Assembly (NCBI RefSeq): GCF_014649855.1
Contig: NZ_BMTV01000038.1
Location: forward strand, 1 to 33,206
Direction: 5' to 3'
Length of the DNA stretch: 33,206 nt
From: Streptomyces roseolus
GTDB taxonomy: Bacteria; Actinomycetota; Actinomycetes; Streptomycetales; Streptomycetaceae
Shown one piece after another: positions 1 through 6,647 of this stretch. The notes below the pieces were generated by a model. That model made no database searches, was not told where the DNA came from, and worked only from the letters and a program-made list of their open reading frames with translations. Position 1 is the first letter of the stretch; the number at the start of each line of letters is the position of its first letter. Both the position numbers and the translations under genes were made by a program.

Positions 1-164
1 CTCAAGGTGCGGACGCTTCCTTCGTTCCCGTCTCCGGGCCCTCCGGGCGCTTCCTGCGTTTCCGACTCTATCAGATCCTTTCGGCGTCCGATTCCCCGTC
101 GGAGGGGGTTTGCCTTCCCGGCTGTTGGGCCGTTCCGACGAGTGAGACATTAGCGGATTCCCCG

Positions 165-184
165 CCCCCGATGCGAATCGGGGG
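165..184. other. Perfect 8-bp hairpin inside the rRNA leader
   Basis: The arms CCCCCGAT (165-172) and ATCGGGGG (177-184) are perfectly complementary around the 4-nt loop GCGA. No T-run follows in either direction, so a simple Rho-independent terminator is unlikely. It lies between two candidate rrn promoters. It would form in transcripts from the upstream one and also spans the poor -35 region of the promoter at 147-152. A leader-RNA structure or a protein site are both possible. Confidence 0.5.
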
Positions 185-328
185 TTTCGGATCCCCATTT
201 CGCAAAAACGAACGGAAAGCAGAACGACACGACACGATGAATGTGCGGACGTAAGGCTCTTGTTGGTTCCTGCGGAATGGCCGTCCGGGGCCGACCGGAG
301 TCGGTGCTCACGTCGGACAGCCCGAAGA

Positions 329-357
329 ACATTACGCATCGGGCGAAGCCGTGTCAA
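329..357 (-). promoter_or_regulatory. Strong vegetative-type promoter, TTGACA-N17-TAATGT (candidate rrn P1)
   Basis: On the minus strand the -35 box TTGACA (352-357) is perfect, the spacer is exactly 17 nt, and the -10 box is TAATGT (329-334). This is the classic HrdB (housekeeping sigma) arrangement. Transcription would start near 322 and run left. It begins 31 nt past the stop of the small membrane protein gene, so it does not drive that gene. It is the best candidate for the most upstream rRNA promoter. Confidence 0.75.
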
Positions 358-387
358 CCCCGCAGGTCGGACGACCCCCACGGGTGA

Positions 388-582
388 TCACGGGCGGAGG
401 CTGGACACGACCTCGGCCGTGGCGGCGACGCCGTTCTGGATGGTGGGGGCCATGCTCGTACCGGCCAGGAAGAAGCCGAGCAGGGCGCAGACCACGGCGT
501 GGGTGACCTTGAGGCCTCCGCTGCGCATGAAGACCACGGCCAGTACGAGGAGCAGCACCACGACGGAAACGGAAACGGCCAT
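388..582 (-). CDS. Small membrane protein, 64 aa, mobile-element type
   Basis: The predicted protein begins MAVSVSVVVLLLVLAVVF and has two hydrophobic stretches (about residues 3-18 and 27-42), followed by a polar C-terminus ending in VVSSLRP. The ATG at 582 is preferred over an upstream in-frame start because AAGGA sits at 593-597, ten bases ahead. From memory, nearly identical 60-70-residue proteins with a THAVVCALLGFFLA-like core sit beside TraB/SpoIIIE-type translocase genes in actinobacterial integrative conjugative elements. No other element gene is visible here, so it may be an orphan or the edge of something else. The biochemical function is unknown. It ends 31 nt before the -35 box of the first rRNA promoter. 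Confidence 0.7.
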   Translation of the reverse strand: MAVSVSVVVLLLVLAVVFMRSGGLKVTHAVVCALLGFFLAGTSMAPTIQNGVAATAEVVSSLRP

Positions 583-700
583 CGCTCTCACGTCCTTCTT
601 CTGCCGCACCGGAATTGCGGCGTTCGGCGGACAGTGTGGCGGAATGGGCGATCCGTCCGGGGGAACGACGGGGCGGCCATCCGGGTGACAGGCGAAAGGA

Positions 701-1369
701 TCATGCGCCGGGGTGCGGCAGGCAGTCCTTCCACTCCACGGTCCGGTCGCACCAGCGGTTCAGGAGGACGCGGTCGTGGCCGACGGCGAGGAGGCCGGCG
801 CCGGTCTCCCGCCGGTAGGTCTCCACGGCGGCGACGAGGGCGGCCGTGGTGGAGGCGTCGAGCATGGCGGTCATCTCGTCGCAGACCAGCCAGCGGGGGC
901 GCAGGGTGAGGGCGCGGGCGAGGCAGGCGCGCTGGAGCTGGCCGTCGCTGACGGCGTGGGGGCGGCGGGTGAGGAGTTCGGGGGTGAGGCCGACGGCGGG
1001 GGCGAGCTCGGCGACGCGGTCCGCCGCCTCGGCCTTGCGGCCGGTGGCGCGGAGGGGCTCGGCGATGAGGTCGGCGAGGGTGAGGCGGGGGTCGGCGGCG
1101 GTGCGGGGCTGCTGGAAGACGACGCCGACGGCGGTGCGCTGCGCGCGGGGGGCGCGGTGGCGCCAGGCGGTGACCTCGGTGCCGTCGAGGACGAGGCGGC
1201 CGGCGTCGGGGCGGTGGAGGAGGGCGGCGACGCGGGCGAGGGTGGACTTGCCGCAGCCGCTGGGGCCCAGGAGGCCGACGGATTCGCCGGGGGCGATGCT
1301 CAGGGAGGCGTCGCGGAAGACCGGCCTGCGGGGCTCGTATCCGGCGGTGACGGAGTCGAGTTCAAGCAC
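701..1369 (-). CDS. nikE: ABC importer ATPase, NikE/DppF type
   Basis: Second ATPase of the nickel/peptide importer; it powers transport from the cytoplasmic face of the permeases. In the 222-aa protein, Walker A is GPSGCGKST (35-43), the Q-loop is FQQ (about 85-87), Walker B is WLVCDE (160-165), and the H-loop His is at about 198. The signature reads VSDGQ (140-144) rather than LSGGQ, so Asp replaces a Gly; whether this is normal for the subfamily I cannot tell. It is shorter than most DppF/OppF proteins (about 320 aa) and lacks their C-terminal Cys-containing extension, as NikE-like ATPases often do. Its start overlaps the end of the preceding ATPase gene by 8 bp, making it the last gene of a five-gene operon. 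The nickel assignment comes from the operator upstream of the operon, not from this protein. Confidence 0.8.
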   Translation of the reverse strand: MLELDSVTAGYEPRRPVFRDASLSIAPGESVGLLGPSGCGKSTLARVAALLHRPDAGRLVLDGTEVTAWRHRAPRAQRTAVGVVFQQPRTAADPRLTLADLIAEPLRATGRKAEAADRVAELAPAVGLTPELLTRRPHAVSDGQLQRACLARALTLRPRWLVCDEMTAMLDASTTAALVAAVETYRRETGAGLLAVGHDRVLLNRWCDRTVEWKDCLPHPGA

Positions 1370-2354
1370 GGGGGCGCTCCGGGTGGTGGCAGGCCACGCC
1401 GGCGCGGAGGGCCGGGACGGTGGCGCAGAGGTCGGTGGCGCGCGGGCAGCGCGGGGCGAAGGCGCAGCCCTCGGGGAGGGCGGAGAGTTCCGGGGGCATG
1501 CCGGGGACGGGGGTGAAGGCGCGGTCGGGAAGGGCGTCGAGGAGGCCGCGGGCGTAGGGGTGGTCGGGGCCGGTGGTGCCGAAGAAGCGGTGGGCGGGGG
1601 CGAGCTCGACGATCCGGCCCGCGTACATGACGGCGACGCGGTCGGCGATGCGGGCGGCGGCGGTGAGGTCGTGGGTGATGAGGAGGAGGCCGCGGCCGTC
1701 GTCGGCGTGGCGGCGGAGTTCGTCGGCGGTGCGTTCGACGAGGTCGCGGTCGAGGCCGGTGGTGGGTTCGTCGGCGAGGAGGAGGGGGGCGTCGCCGATG
1801 AGGGCGAGGGCGGTGGCGGCGCGCTGGGCGAGGCCGCCGGAGAGTTCGTGCGGGTAGGAGTCGAGGTGGGTGGCGGGGAAGGCGGCGCGCTCGGCGGCGT
1901 CCTCGGCGGCCTTGCGGCGGCCGGGGCGGGGGGTGTCGGTGAGGGCCCGGACGGTCTCCTCCAGGTGCGCCCGTACGGTGCGGACCGGGGTGAGGTGGGC
2001 GGCGGGGCTCTGGGGGACGAGTCCGATGCGCCGGCCGCGTACGGAGCGGGCGAGGGTCTTCTCGTCGGCGGCGAGGAGGTCCGTGCCGCCGATCAGGGCC
2101 GTACCGCTGGTCTCGGCGTTGGCGGGGAGGAGGCCGAGGAGGGCGGAGGCGAGGACGGACTTGCCGCAGCCGGATTCGCCGACGAGGGCGAGGCACTCCC
2201 CCGGTGCCAGGTCGAAGTCGGCGTCGGTGACGGCGGCGACCGTGCGGCCGCCGCGGAGGCGGAAGCGGACGGTGAGGCCGCGGACGCTGAGGAGGGCGTC
2301 CTCGGCGCGTTCGGCGGTGACGGCGTCGAGGGCGCGCGCGACGCGGGCGTTCAC
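1362..2354 (-). CDS. nikD: ABC importer ATPase, NikD/DppD type
   Basis: First ATPase of the importer, 330 aa. Visible motifs are Walker A GESGCGKS (59-66), Q-loop PQS (about 114-116), signature LSGGL (171-175) and Walker B LLLADEPTTGLD (191-202). The C-terminus carries the oligopeptide/nickel-type extension with CAFAPRCPRATDLC, typical of DppD/OppD/NikD. The GTG start at 2354 overlaps the permease stop as GTGA, indicating translational coupling. An upstream in-frame extension to 2576 is a Pro/Arg-rich shadow of the permease gene and was rejected. It should pair with the next ATPase to form the asymmetric motor of the transporter. Confidence 0.87.
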   Translation of the reverse strand: MNARVARALDAVTAERAEDALLSVRGLTVRFRLRGGRTVAAVTDADFDLAPGECLALVGESGCGKSVLASALLGLLPANAETSGTALIGGTDLLAADEKTLARSVRGRRIGLVPQSPAAHLTPVRTVRAHLEETVRALTDTPRPGRRKAAEDAAERAAFPATHLDSYPHELSGGLAQRAATALALIGDAPLLLADEPTTGLDRDLVERTADELRRHADDGRGLLLITHDLTAAARIADRVAVMYAGRIVELAPAHRFFGTTGPDHPYARGLLDALPDRAFTPVPGMPPELSALPEGCAFAPRCPRATDLCATVPALRAGVACHHPERPRA

Positions 2355-3187
2355 AGCATGAGCTCCGATCGGCGGCGGGGGTTGAGGCGGTCGCGCCAGA
2401 CGCCGGCGAGGCCGGCGATGGCGAGGGTGGGGACGATGAGGAAGAGACCGGGGAAGAGGGTCGGCCACCAGTCGCCGGCGAGGAGGGAGGAGCGGGCGGA
2501 CTGGACGAGGTTGCCGAGGCTGGCCTGGTGGCTGGGGAGGCCGAGCCCGAGGAAGGAGAGGGCGGACTCGTGCCACATGGCGTGCGGGACCATCAGGACG
2601 GCGGCGAGGCCGGCCTGCGGGAGGACGGCGGGGAGCAGGTGGCGGGTGGCGACGCGGCGGCGGGAGGCGCCGCCGGAGATGGCGGCCTCGATGTGGGGGC
2701 GGGTCCGCAGGGAGAGGACCTCGGAGCGGACGATGCGGGCGGTGGAGAGCCAGTGGGTGACCGCGACGGAGGCGATGACGGGCCAGACGCCGGGGCGGAA
2801 GAGGGCGACGACGAAGATGCCGAGGAGCAGGTGCGGCACGGAGGAGAAGGCGTCGACGAGCCGCATGAGGGTGCGGTCGGTCCAGCCGCCGAGGGCGCCG
2901 GCGGCGGCGCCGACGGCGGTGCCGAGGACGGTGGCGACGAGGGCGGCGACGAGGCCGACGAGGAGGGAGATCCGCAGGCCGTAGACGCAGCGGAGGAGGA
3001 GGTCGCGGCCGACGTCGTCGGTGCCGAAGGGGTGGTCCCAGGAGGGCGGCAGGAGCTTCTGGGAGAGGTCGACGGCCTGTTCGTCGAGGTGGACGAGCGG
3101 GGGGACGAGGAGGACGGCGAGGGCGACGGCGCCGACGACGGTCGCGGAGGTCCAGAGGCGCAGGCGGTGGGTGCGGGGGTCAGCCAT
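2351..3187 (-). CDS. nikC: ABC importer permease, NikC/DppC type
   Basis: Inner permease subunit, 278 aa. It has an N-terminal membrane anchor (about 13-30), then the hallmark HPFGTDDVGRDLL motif of the DppC/OppC N-terminal region (about 52-64), then the permease domain with about five more helices. The EAA loop that contacts the ATPases is visible as EAAISGGASRRRVATRHLLP (about 167-186). It overlaps the preceding permease gene by 8 bp and hands over to the ATPase gene through a GTGA overlap. With the partner permease it forms the channel for nickel, a nickel chelate or a short peptide. Confidence 0.87.
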   Translation of the reverse strand: MADPRTHRLRLWTSATVVGAVALAVLLVPPLVHLDEQAVDLSQKLLPPSWDHPFGTDDVGRDLLLRCVYGLRISLLVGLVAALVATVLGTAVGAAAGALGGWTDRTLMRLVDAFSSVPHLLLGIFVVALFRPGVWPVIASVAVTHWLSTARIVRSEVLSLRTRPHIEAAISGGASRRRVATRHLLPAVLPQAGLAAVLMVPHAMWHESALSFLGLGLPSHQASLGNLVQSARSSLLAGDWWPTLFPGLFLIVPTLAIAGLAGVWRDRLNPRRRSELML

Positions 3188-4145
3188 CGAAGCCCACCCT
3201 CGGGTCGGCGAGGCCGTAGAGGAGGTCGGAGAGGAGGTTGCCCAGGAGGACGGCCGCGGTGGCGAGCACGGTGAGTGCGGCGAGCAGCGGGAAGTCGACG
3301 GCGGTGGCGGCCTGGACGGTGGCGGCGGCGATGCCGGGCCAGCTGAAGACGGTCTCCACGAGGAGGGCTCCGGTGATGATCTCGGGGACGCGGGAGCCGA
3401 TGAGGGTGAGCATCGGGAGCATGCCGGAGCGCAGGGCGTGGCCGGTGAGGACGGTGCGTTCGGCGAGGCCGCGGGCGCGGGCGCCGCGGACGGGGTCCTC
3501 GTCGAGGGCGTCGCCGACGCCCTGGCGGACGTAGAGGAAGAACCAGGGCAGCTGGGTGAGGCCGAGGACGAGGGCGGGGAGGACGAGGTGGCGGGCGACC
3601 TGGTCGGGGGTGACGGTGTCGCTGGCGGTGTCGGTGAGGCCGCCGGCGGGGAGGACGCCGAGTTCGAGGGAGAAGAACCAGATGGCGAGGAGGCCGAGCC
3701 AGAAGGCGGGGGCGGCTTCCAGGGTGTAGGCGAGGGAGCTGACGGTCCGGTCGAGGAGGCCGCCGCGGCGGCGTCCGGCGAGGACGCCGAGGAGGGTGCC
3801 CAGCGCGATGGCGACGGCGAAGGCGGTGGCGGCGAGGAGGACGGACCAGCCGAGGCGTTCGGTGATGACGTCGGCGACGGGGCGGCGCATGACGGAGGAG
3901 TCGCCGAGGTCGCCGGTGACGGCGGAGCCGAGCCATTCCCACCAGCGGGTGAGGAGGGGCCGGTCGACGCCGAGGTTCTGGCGGAGCTGGTCGAGGTTGT
4001 CCTGTGAGGCGGTGAGGCCCGCGGTGCCCGCGTAGGCCTTGACGGGGTCGAACGGGGAGGCTTCGGCGACCGCGAAGACGGCGAGGGTGACGCCGAGGAG
4101 GACGGGGACGGCGGCGAGGGCGCGCCGTCCCGTCATCCGGGCCAT
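3180..4145 (-). CDS. nikB: ABC importer permease, NikB/DppB type
   Basis: Partner permease, 321 aa, of the binding-protein-dependent transport family. It starts MARMTGRRALAAVPVLLGVTL with a first membrane helix at once, then a periplasmic-type loop, then five further helices. The EAA-like loop is seen near RGARARGLAERTVLTGHALR. The ATG at 4145 follows a G-run RBS (GGGGGG) 2-4 nt away; an ATG nine bases further in (4136) is an alternative. The much longer open frame upstream is antisense overlap with the binding-protein gene. It lies 23 nt after the binding-protein gene, in the same operon. Confidence 0.85.
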   Translation of the reverse strand: MARMTGRRALAAVPVLLGVTLAVFAVAEASPFDPVKAYAGTAGLTASQDNLDQLRQNLGVDRPLLTRWWEWLGSAVTGDLGDSSVMRRPVADVITERLGWSVLLAATAFAVAIALGTLLGVLAGRRRGGLLDRTVSSLAYTLEAAPAFWLGLLAIWFFSLELGVLPAGGLTDTASDTVTPDQVARHLVLPALVLGLTQLPWFFLYVRQGVGDALDEDPVRGARARGLAERTVLTGHALRSGMLPMLTLIGSRVPEIITGALLVETVFSWPGIAAATVQAATAVDFPLLAALTVLATAAVLLGNLLSDLLYGLADPRVGFDG

Positions 4146-4168
4146 GGCCCCCCAGGGGAGGCGGCGGC

Positions 4169-5788
4169 TCACTTCTTCGTGTCTCCGGTGTTCTTCTTGG
4201 GCTTCCAGGTCTCGACGTTCCACCAGGGGCCGGCGGCGAGGCCGTGGTCGTGGGGTTCGACCTGGGTGCCGAGGCCGTCCCAGGAGTCGTTCACGACGTA
4301 GAGGTGGTCGATGTGGGTGAGGAAGGTGTAGCCGGGGTTCTCGGCGAGTTCGCGCTGGACGGTGTCGTACGCGGCCTTGCGCTGGGCGTGGTCGTTCGTG
4401 CGGCGGCCGTCTTCGAGGGCGCGGTCGACGGCCTTGTTGTCGTACCAGGCCATGTTGTTGAAGCCGTCGCCGGCGAGGGTGGACTTGAGCAGGAGGTACT
4501 GGTCGAAGTCGGGGTCGCCGGGGGAGCCGCCGCCGGCGAGGACGGCGTCGGTCTTCATGCGGGGTTCGATGACCTCCCAGGTGCCGGCCTGGGTCTTGAT
4601 CTCGATGCCGGCCTTGCGGGCGTCGGAGGCGTAGGCGAGGGCGTGGTCCTGGCGGAGCTTGTCGCCGGAGAGGTACCAGAGGGGGAAGGAGGCGCGGACG
4701 CCGTTCTTGGCGCGGACGCCGTCGGCGCCGGGCTTCCAGCCGGCCTCGTCGAGGATCTTCTGGGCGCCGGCGAGGTCGTGGCGGCGCTCGGTGCCCTGGG
4801 CGAACCAGGGGCTGTCGGTGGGGACGGGGCCGTAGGCGGGCTTGCCGGCGCCGTCGAGGATCTTGTCGACCATGGTCTGGCGGTCGACGGCGATGTCGAG
4901 GGCGCGGCGGACGGCGGTGTCGCCGGCGACGGGGTTGTGGGTGGGGAGGGTGACCGTGCGGTAGTCGTAGGTCTTGGCCGTGTAGGTGCGCTTGGCCTTG
5001 TCGTCGGCGAAGCCGGCGGCGAGGTTGGGCGGGAGGATGGCGCCGTCGAGGTCGCCGGCGCGGAGGCGGGTGGCGCGGACGTCGTCGTCCTTGATGATCG
5101 CCATGGTGAACTTCTTCACCGCGGGGGCGCCGTTCCAGTACTTCGGGTTGGCCTTGAAGGTGAGCTTCTCGCCCTTGGACCAGCCGGTGAGGACGTAGGG
5201 GCCGGTGCCTATGGGGTGGGTGGTGAAGGCGCCGGTGTTGACGTCCTGCTTCGCGGCGACGTGTTCGGGGGCGATGGCGTGGACGGTGCGCTCGGCGAAG
5301 GCCGCGTAGGGGTACTTGAGGCGGAAGACCACGGTGTCGTCGCCGACGGCCTCGACGCTGTCGAGGGCGTCGAGTTCGGTGCGGGAGGGGTTGTTGGTCT
5401 TCGGGTCGAGGATCGTCCGGTAGGTGAAGACGACGTCCTTGGCGGTGAAGGGGGCCCCGTCGCTGAAGGTGACGCCGTCGCGGAGGGTGTAGGTGTAGGT
5501 GCGGCCGCCGTCGCTGACGTGCGGGAGCTCGCGGGCGAGGGCCGGCTTGAGCTTCATGTCGGCGTCGAAGGCGAGGAGGCCGTCGAAGATCTTGGAGTTG
5601 CCGTCCTTGCCGTAGCCGAGGAGGGGGCTGAGGGTGTCGGGCTCGTAGGCGATGCCGACGACGGCGGAGTCCTTGGGGCCGGCGGGGCCGGCGGTGTCGG
5701 CGCCGGGGTTCGTGCAGGCCGCGGTGGCCAGGGCGAGGGCCCCGGTGACGGTCGCGGCGGTCGCGCGGCGGACGGTTCGGGCGGCCAT
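4169..5788 (-). CDS. nikA: Solute-binding lipoprotein of nickel/peptide ABC importer (family 5)
   Basis: Extracellular binding protein, 539 aa, SBP family 5 (NikA/DppA/OppA). The N-terminus has RR, a hydrophobic core and a lipobox-like LATAAC with Cys25, so it is predicted to be lipid-anchored; Thr at -3 is unusual. Family features follow: KPALARELPHVSDGGRTYT, then LRDGVTFSDGAPFTAKDVVFT, then HPIGTGPYVL. ATG 5788 is preferred because AAAGGGG lies about 10 nt upstream; a TTG at 5815 would add nine residues. It is first in the operon. Ligand specificity is not readable from the protein. Nickel or a nickel chelate is inferred from the Nur-like box at 5821-5839; peptides are the alternative. Confidence 0.82.
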   Translation of the reverse strand: MAARTVRRATAATVTGALALATAACTNPGADTAGPAGPKDSAVVGIAYEPDTLSPLLGYGKDGNSKIFDGLLAFDADMKLKPALARELPHVSDGGRTYTYTLRDGVTFSDGAPFTAKDVVFTYRTILDPKTNNPSRTELDALDSVEAVGDDTVVFRLKYPYAAFAERTVHAIAPEHVAAKQDVNTGAFTTHPIGTGPYVLTGWSKGEKLTFKANPKYWNGAPAVKKFTMAIIKDDDVRATRLRAGDLDGAILPPNLAAGFADDKAKRTYTAKTYDYRTVTLPTHNPVAGDTAVRRALDIAVDRQTMVDKILDGAGKPAYGPVPTDSPWFAQGTERRHDLAGAQKILDEAGWKPGADGVRAKNGVRASFPLWYLSGDKLRQDHALAYASDARKAGIEIKTQAGTWEVIEPRMKTDAVLAGGGSPGDPDFDQYLLLKSTLAGDGFNNMAWYDNKAVDRALEDGRRTNDHAQRKAAYDTVQRELAENPGYTFLTHIDHLYVVNDSWDGLGTQVEPHDHGLAAGPWWNVETWKPKKNTGDTKK

Positions 5789-5820
5789 CGTGCCCACACC
5801 CCTTTTGAAGATCAACTGTT

Positions 5821-5839
5821 ATTGCGAACAACTCGCAAT
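5821..5839. promoter_or_regulatory. Candidate Nur box (nickel-responsive operator)
   Basis: The sequence ATTGCGA-ACAAC-TCGCAAT is a perfect 7-bp inverted repeat with a 5-nt spacer. The remembered Nur consensus of Streptomyces coelicolor is tTGCaa-N5-ttGCAA, which this matches in spacing and in the core TGC/GCA. It lies 32 nt upstream of the binding-protein ATG and next to a TTTAAT sequence that could be the -10 box. Bound Nur-Ni would therefore block transcription. In S. coelicolor, Nur represses a nik operon of this same gene type. Confidence 0.65.
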
Positions 5840-5912
5840 TAAACCGTACGGGTGCGGCGGGGCCCAGGGCGGGGTAGGCCGCTCCGGACACCGACGACAC
5901 GGGAGCGGACGC

Positions 5913-6599
5913 ATGGGCGACGGGTACGAGGACGGGGCGGCGGGTCCGGCCGGGGCGGGGGCCGTGCTGGGGGCCGCCGAGCTGTTCGACGGGGTGGGGC
6001 TCGACTACGAGCGGGCGTTCGGGCGGCTGCCCGCGCAGCTCGCGGCGGTCGAGTGGCTGACCGGGCGGCTGCCGGCCGGGGCCCGGGTGCTGGACGTCGG
6101 CAGCGGTACGGGACGGCCGGTCGCGGCGCTGCTCGCCGCCGCGGGATGCGAGGTGACCGGGATCGACGTCTCCCCGACGATGGTCGAACTGGCCCGGGAG
6201 CAGGTGCCCGGGGCGCGGTTCGAGCAGGTGGACGTCCGGGACCACACTCCTCCGGAGGAGGGGTACGACGCGGTGTGCGCCTTCTTCCCGCTGCTGATGA
6301 TGGACCGGGAGGACCAGGTCCTGGCGGTGCGCCGGATGGCCTCGTGGCTGGTGCCGGGCGGGCTGCTGGTGTCGGCGACGGTCCCGGCGGACGTCGAGGG
6401 CCTGGAGATCACCTGGATGGGGCGCCGGGCGCGGGTCTCCAGCTTCTCGGCCGAGGCGTACCTGGGGCTGCTGCGGGAGGAGGGCGGTCTGGAGGTGCTC
6501 CACCACGACCTGTCGGTCTTCACGCCCGAGGTGGAGGGCGGCGAGCCCGAGGAGCACCTGTTCTGTTACGCGCGCCGCGGGGCGGGCGCGGGCGGGTGA
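5913..6599 (+). CDS. SAM-dependent class I methyltransferase
   Basis: Predicted 228-aa cytoplasmic Rossmann-fold methyltransferase. The SAM-binding motif I is VLDVGSGTG (about 59-67); it is followed by the acidic motif EVTGIDVSPTMVELAREQ and the post-motif VDVRD. The C-terminal half has LVPGGLLVSATVPADVEG, as in ubiquinone/menaquinone-type small-molecule methyltransferases. The ATG at 5913 follows GGGAGCGG. It is transcribed away from the nickel importer and converges on the acyl-CoA dehydrogenase operon, with a shared terminator hairpin. The substrate is unknown, and the neighbours do not suggest one. Confidence 0.78.
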   Translation: MGDGYEDGAAGPAGAGAVLGAAELFDGVGLDYERAFGRLPAQLAAVEWLTGRLPAGARVLDVGSGTGRPVAALLAAAGCEVTGIDVSPTMVELAREQVPGARFEQVDVRDHTPPEEGYDAVCAFFPLLMMDREDQVLAVRRMASWLVPGGLLVSATVPADVEGLEITWMGRRARVSSFSAEAYLGLLREEGGLEVLHHDLSVFTPEVEGGEPEEHLFCYARRGAGAGG

Positions 6600-6605
6600 G
6601 GCGCG

Positions 6606-6636
6606 GCGGCCGGGGGCCCGCGGGGTCCCCGGCCGC
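6606..6636. terminator. Bidirectional terminator hairpin
   Basis: GCGGCCGGGG (6606-6615) pairs with CCCCGGCCGC (6627-6636) over an 11-nt loop. It fills the 48-nt gap between the convergent methyltransferase and acyl-CoA dehydrogenase genes. There is no T-run, which is common for Streptomyces terminators. Confidence 0.6.
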
Positions 6637-6647
6637 GCTGCGGCGGG

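Larger units (their letters stand above)
1..357 (-). promoter_or_regulatory. rRNA operon promoter and leader region (16S lies off the left edge)
   Basis: Read on the minus strand, this gene-free stretch ends in ...GGAAGCGTCCGCACCTTGAG. From memory this matches the conserved leader just upstream of 16S in Streptomyces, which continues with AACTCAACAG. Several minus-strand promoter-like elements are stacked in it: TTGACA-N17-TAATGT at 329-357, a second TAATGT at 147-152 with a poor -35, and TAGAGT at 65-70 in the phrase GATAGAGTCGGAA. Tandem promoters are known for Streptomyces rrn operons. A perfect hairpin lies between them at 165-184. The 16S gene itself is not in the window, so the assignment rests on the leader signature and promoter strength. 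Confidence 0.7.

Noticed and set aside
165..184. Hairpin as a Rho-independent terminator
   Set aside because: No U-run follows in either direction and it lies inside the rRNA leader, so I list it only as a structure.
150..332. A 60-residue frame inside the left-edge region
   Set aside because: No RBS or recognisable sequence, and it lies inside the rRNA promoter region.
846..2984. A 712-residue rightward reading frame over the ABC genes
   Set aside because: Gly/Ala/Val/Arg-rich composition with no domains, and it lies antisense to clear ABC genes with Walker motifs.
3180..6557. A single 1,125-residue leftward reading frame
   Set aside because: Its upstream part is Arg/Pro-rich antisense of the binding-protein and methyltransferase genes; only the last third (from 4145) is a real permease.
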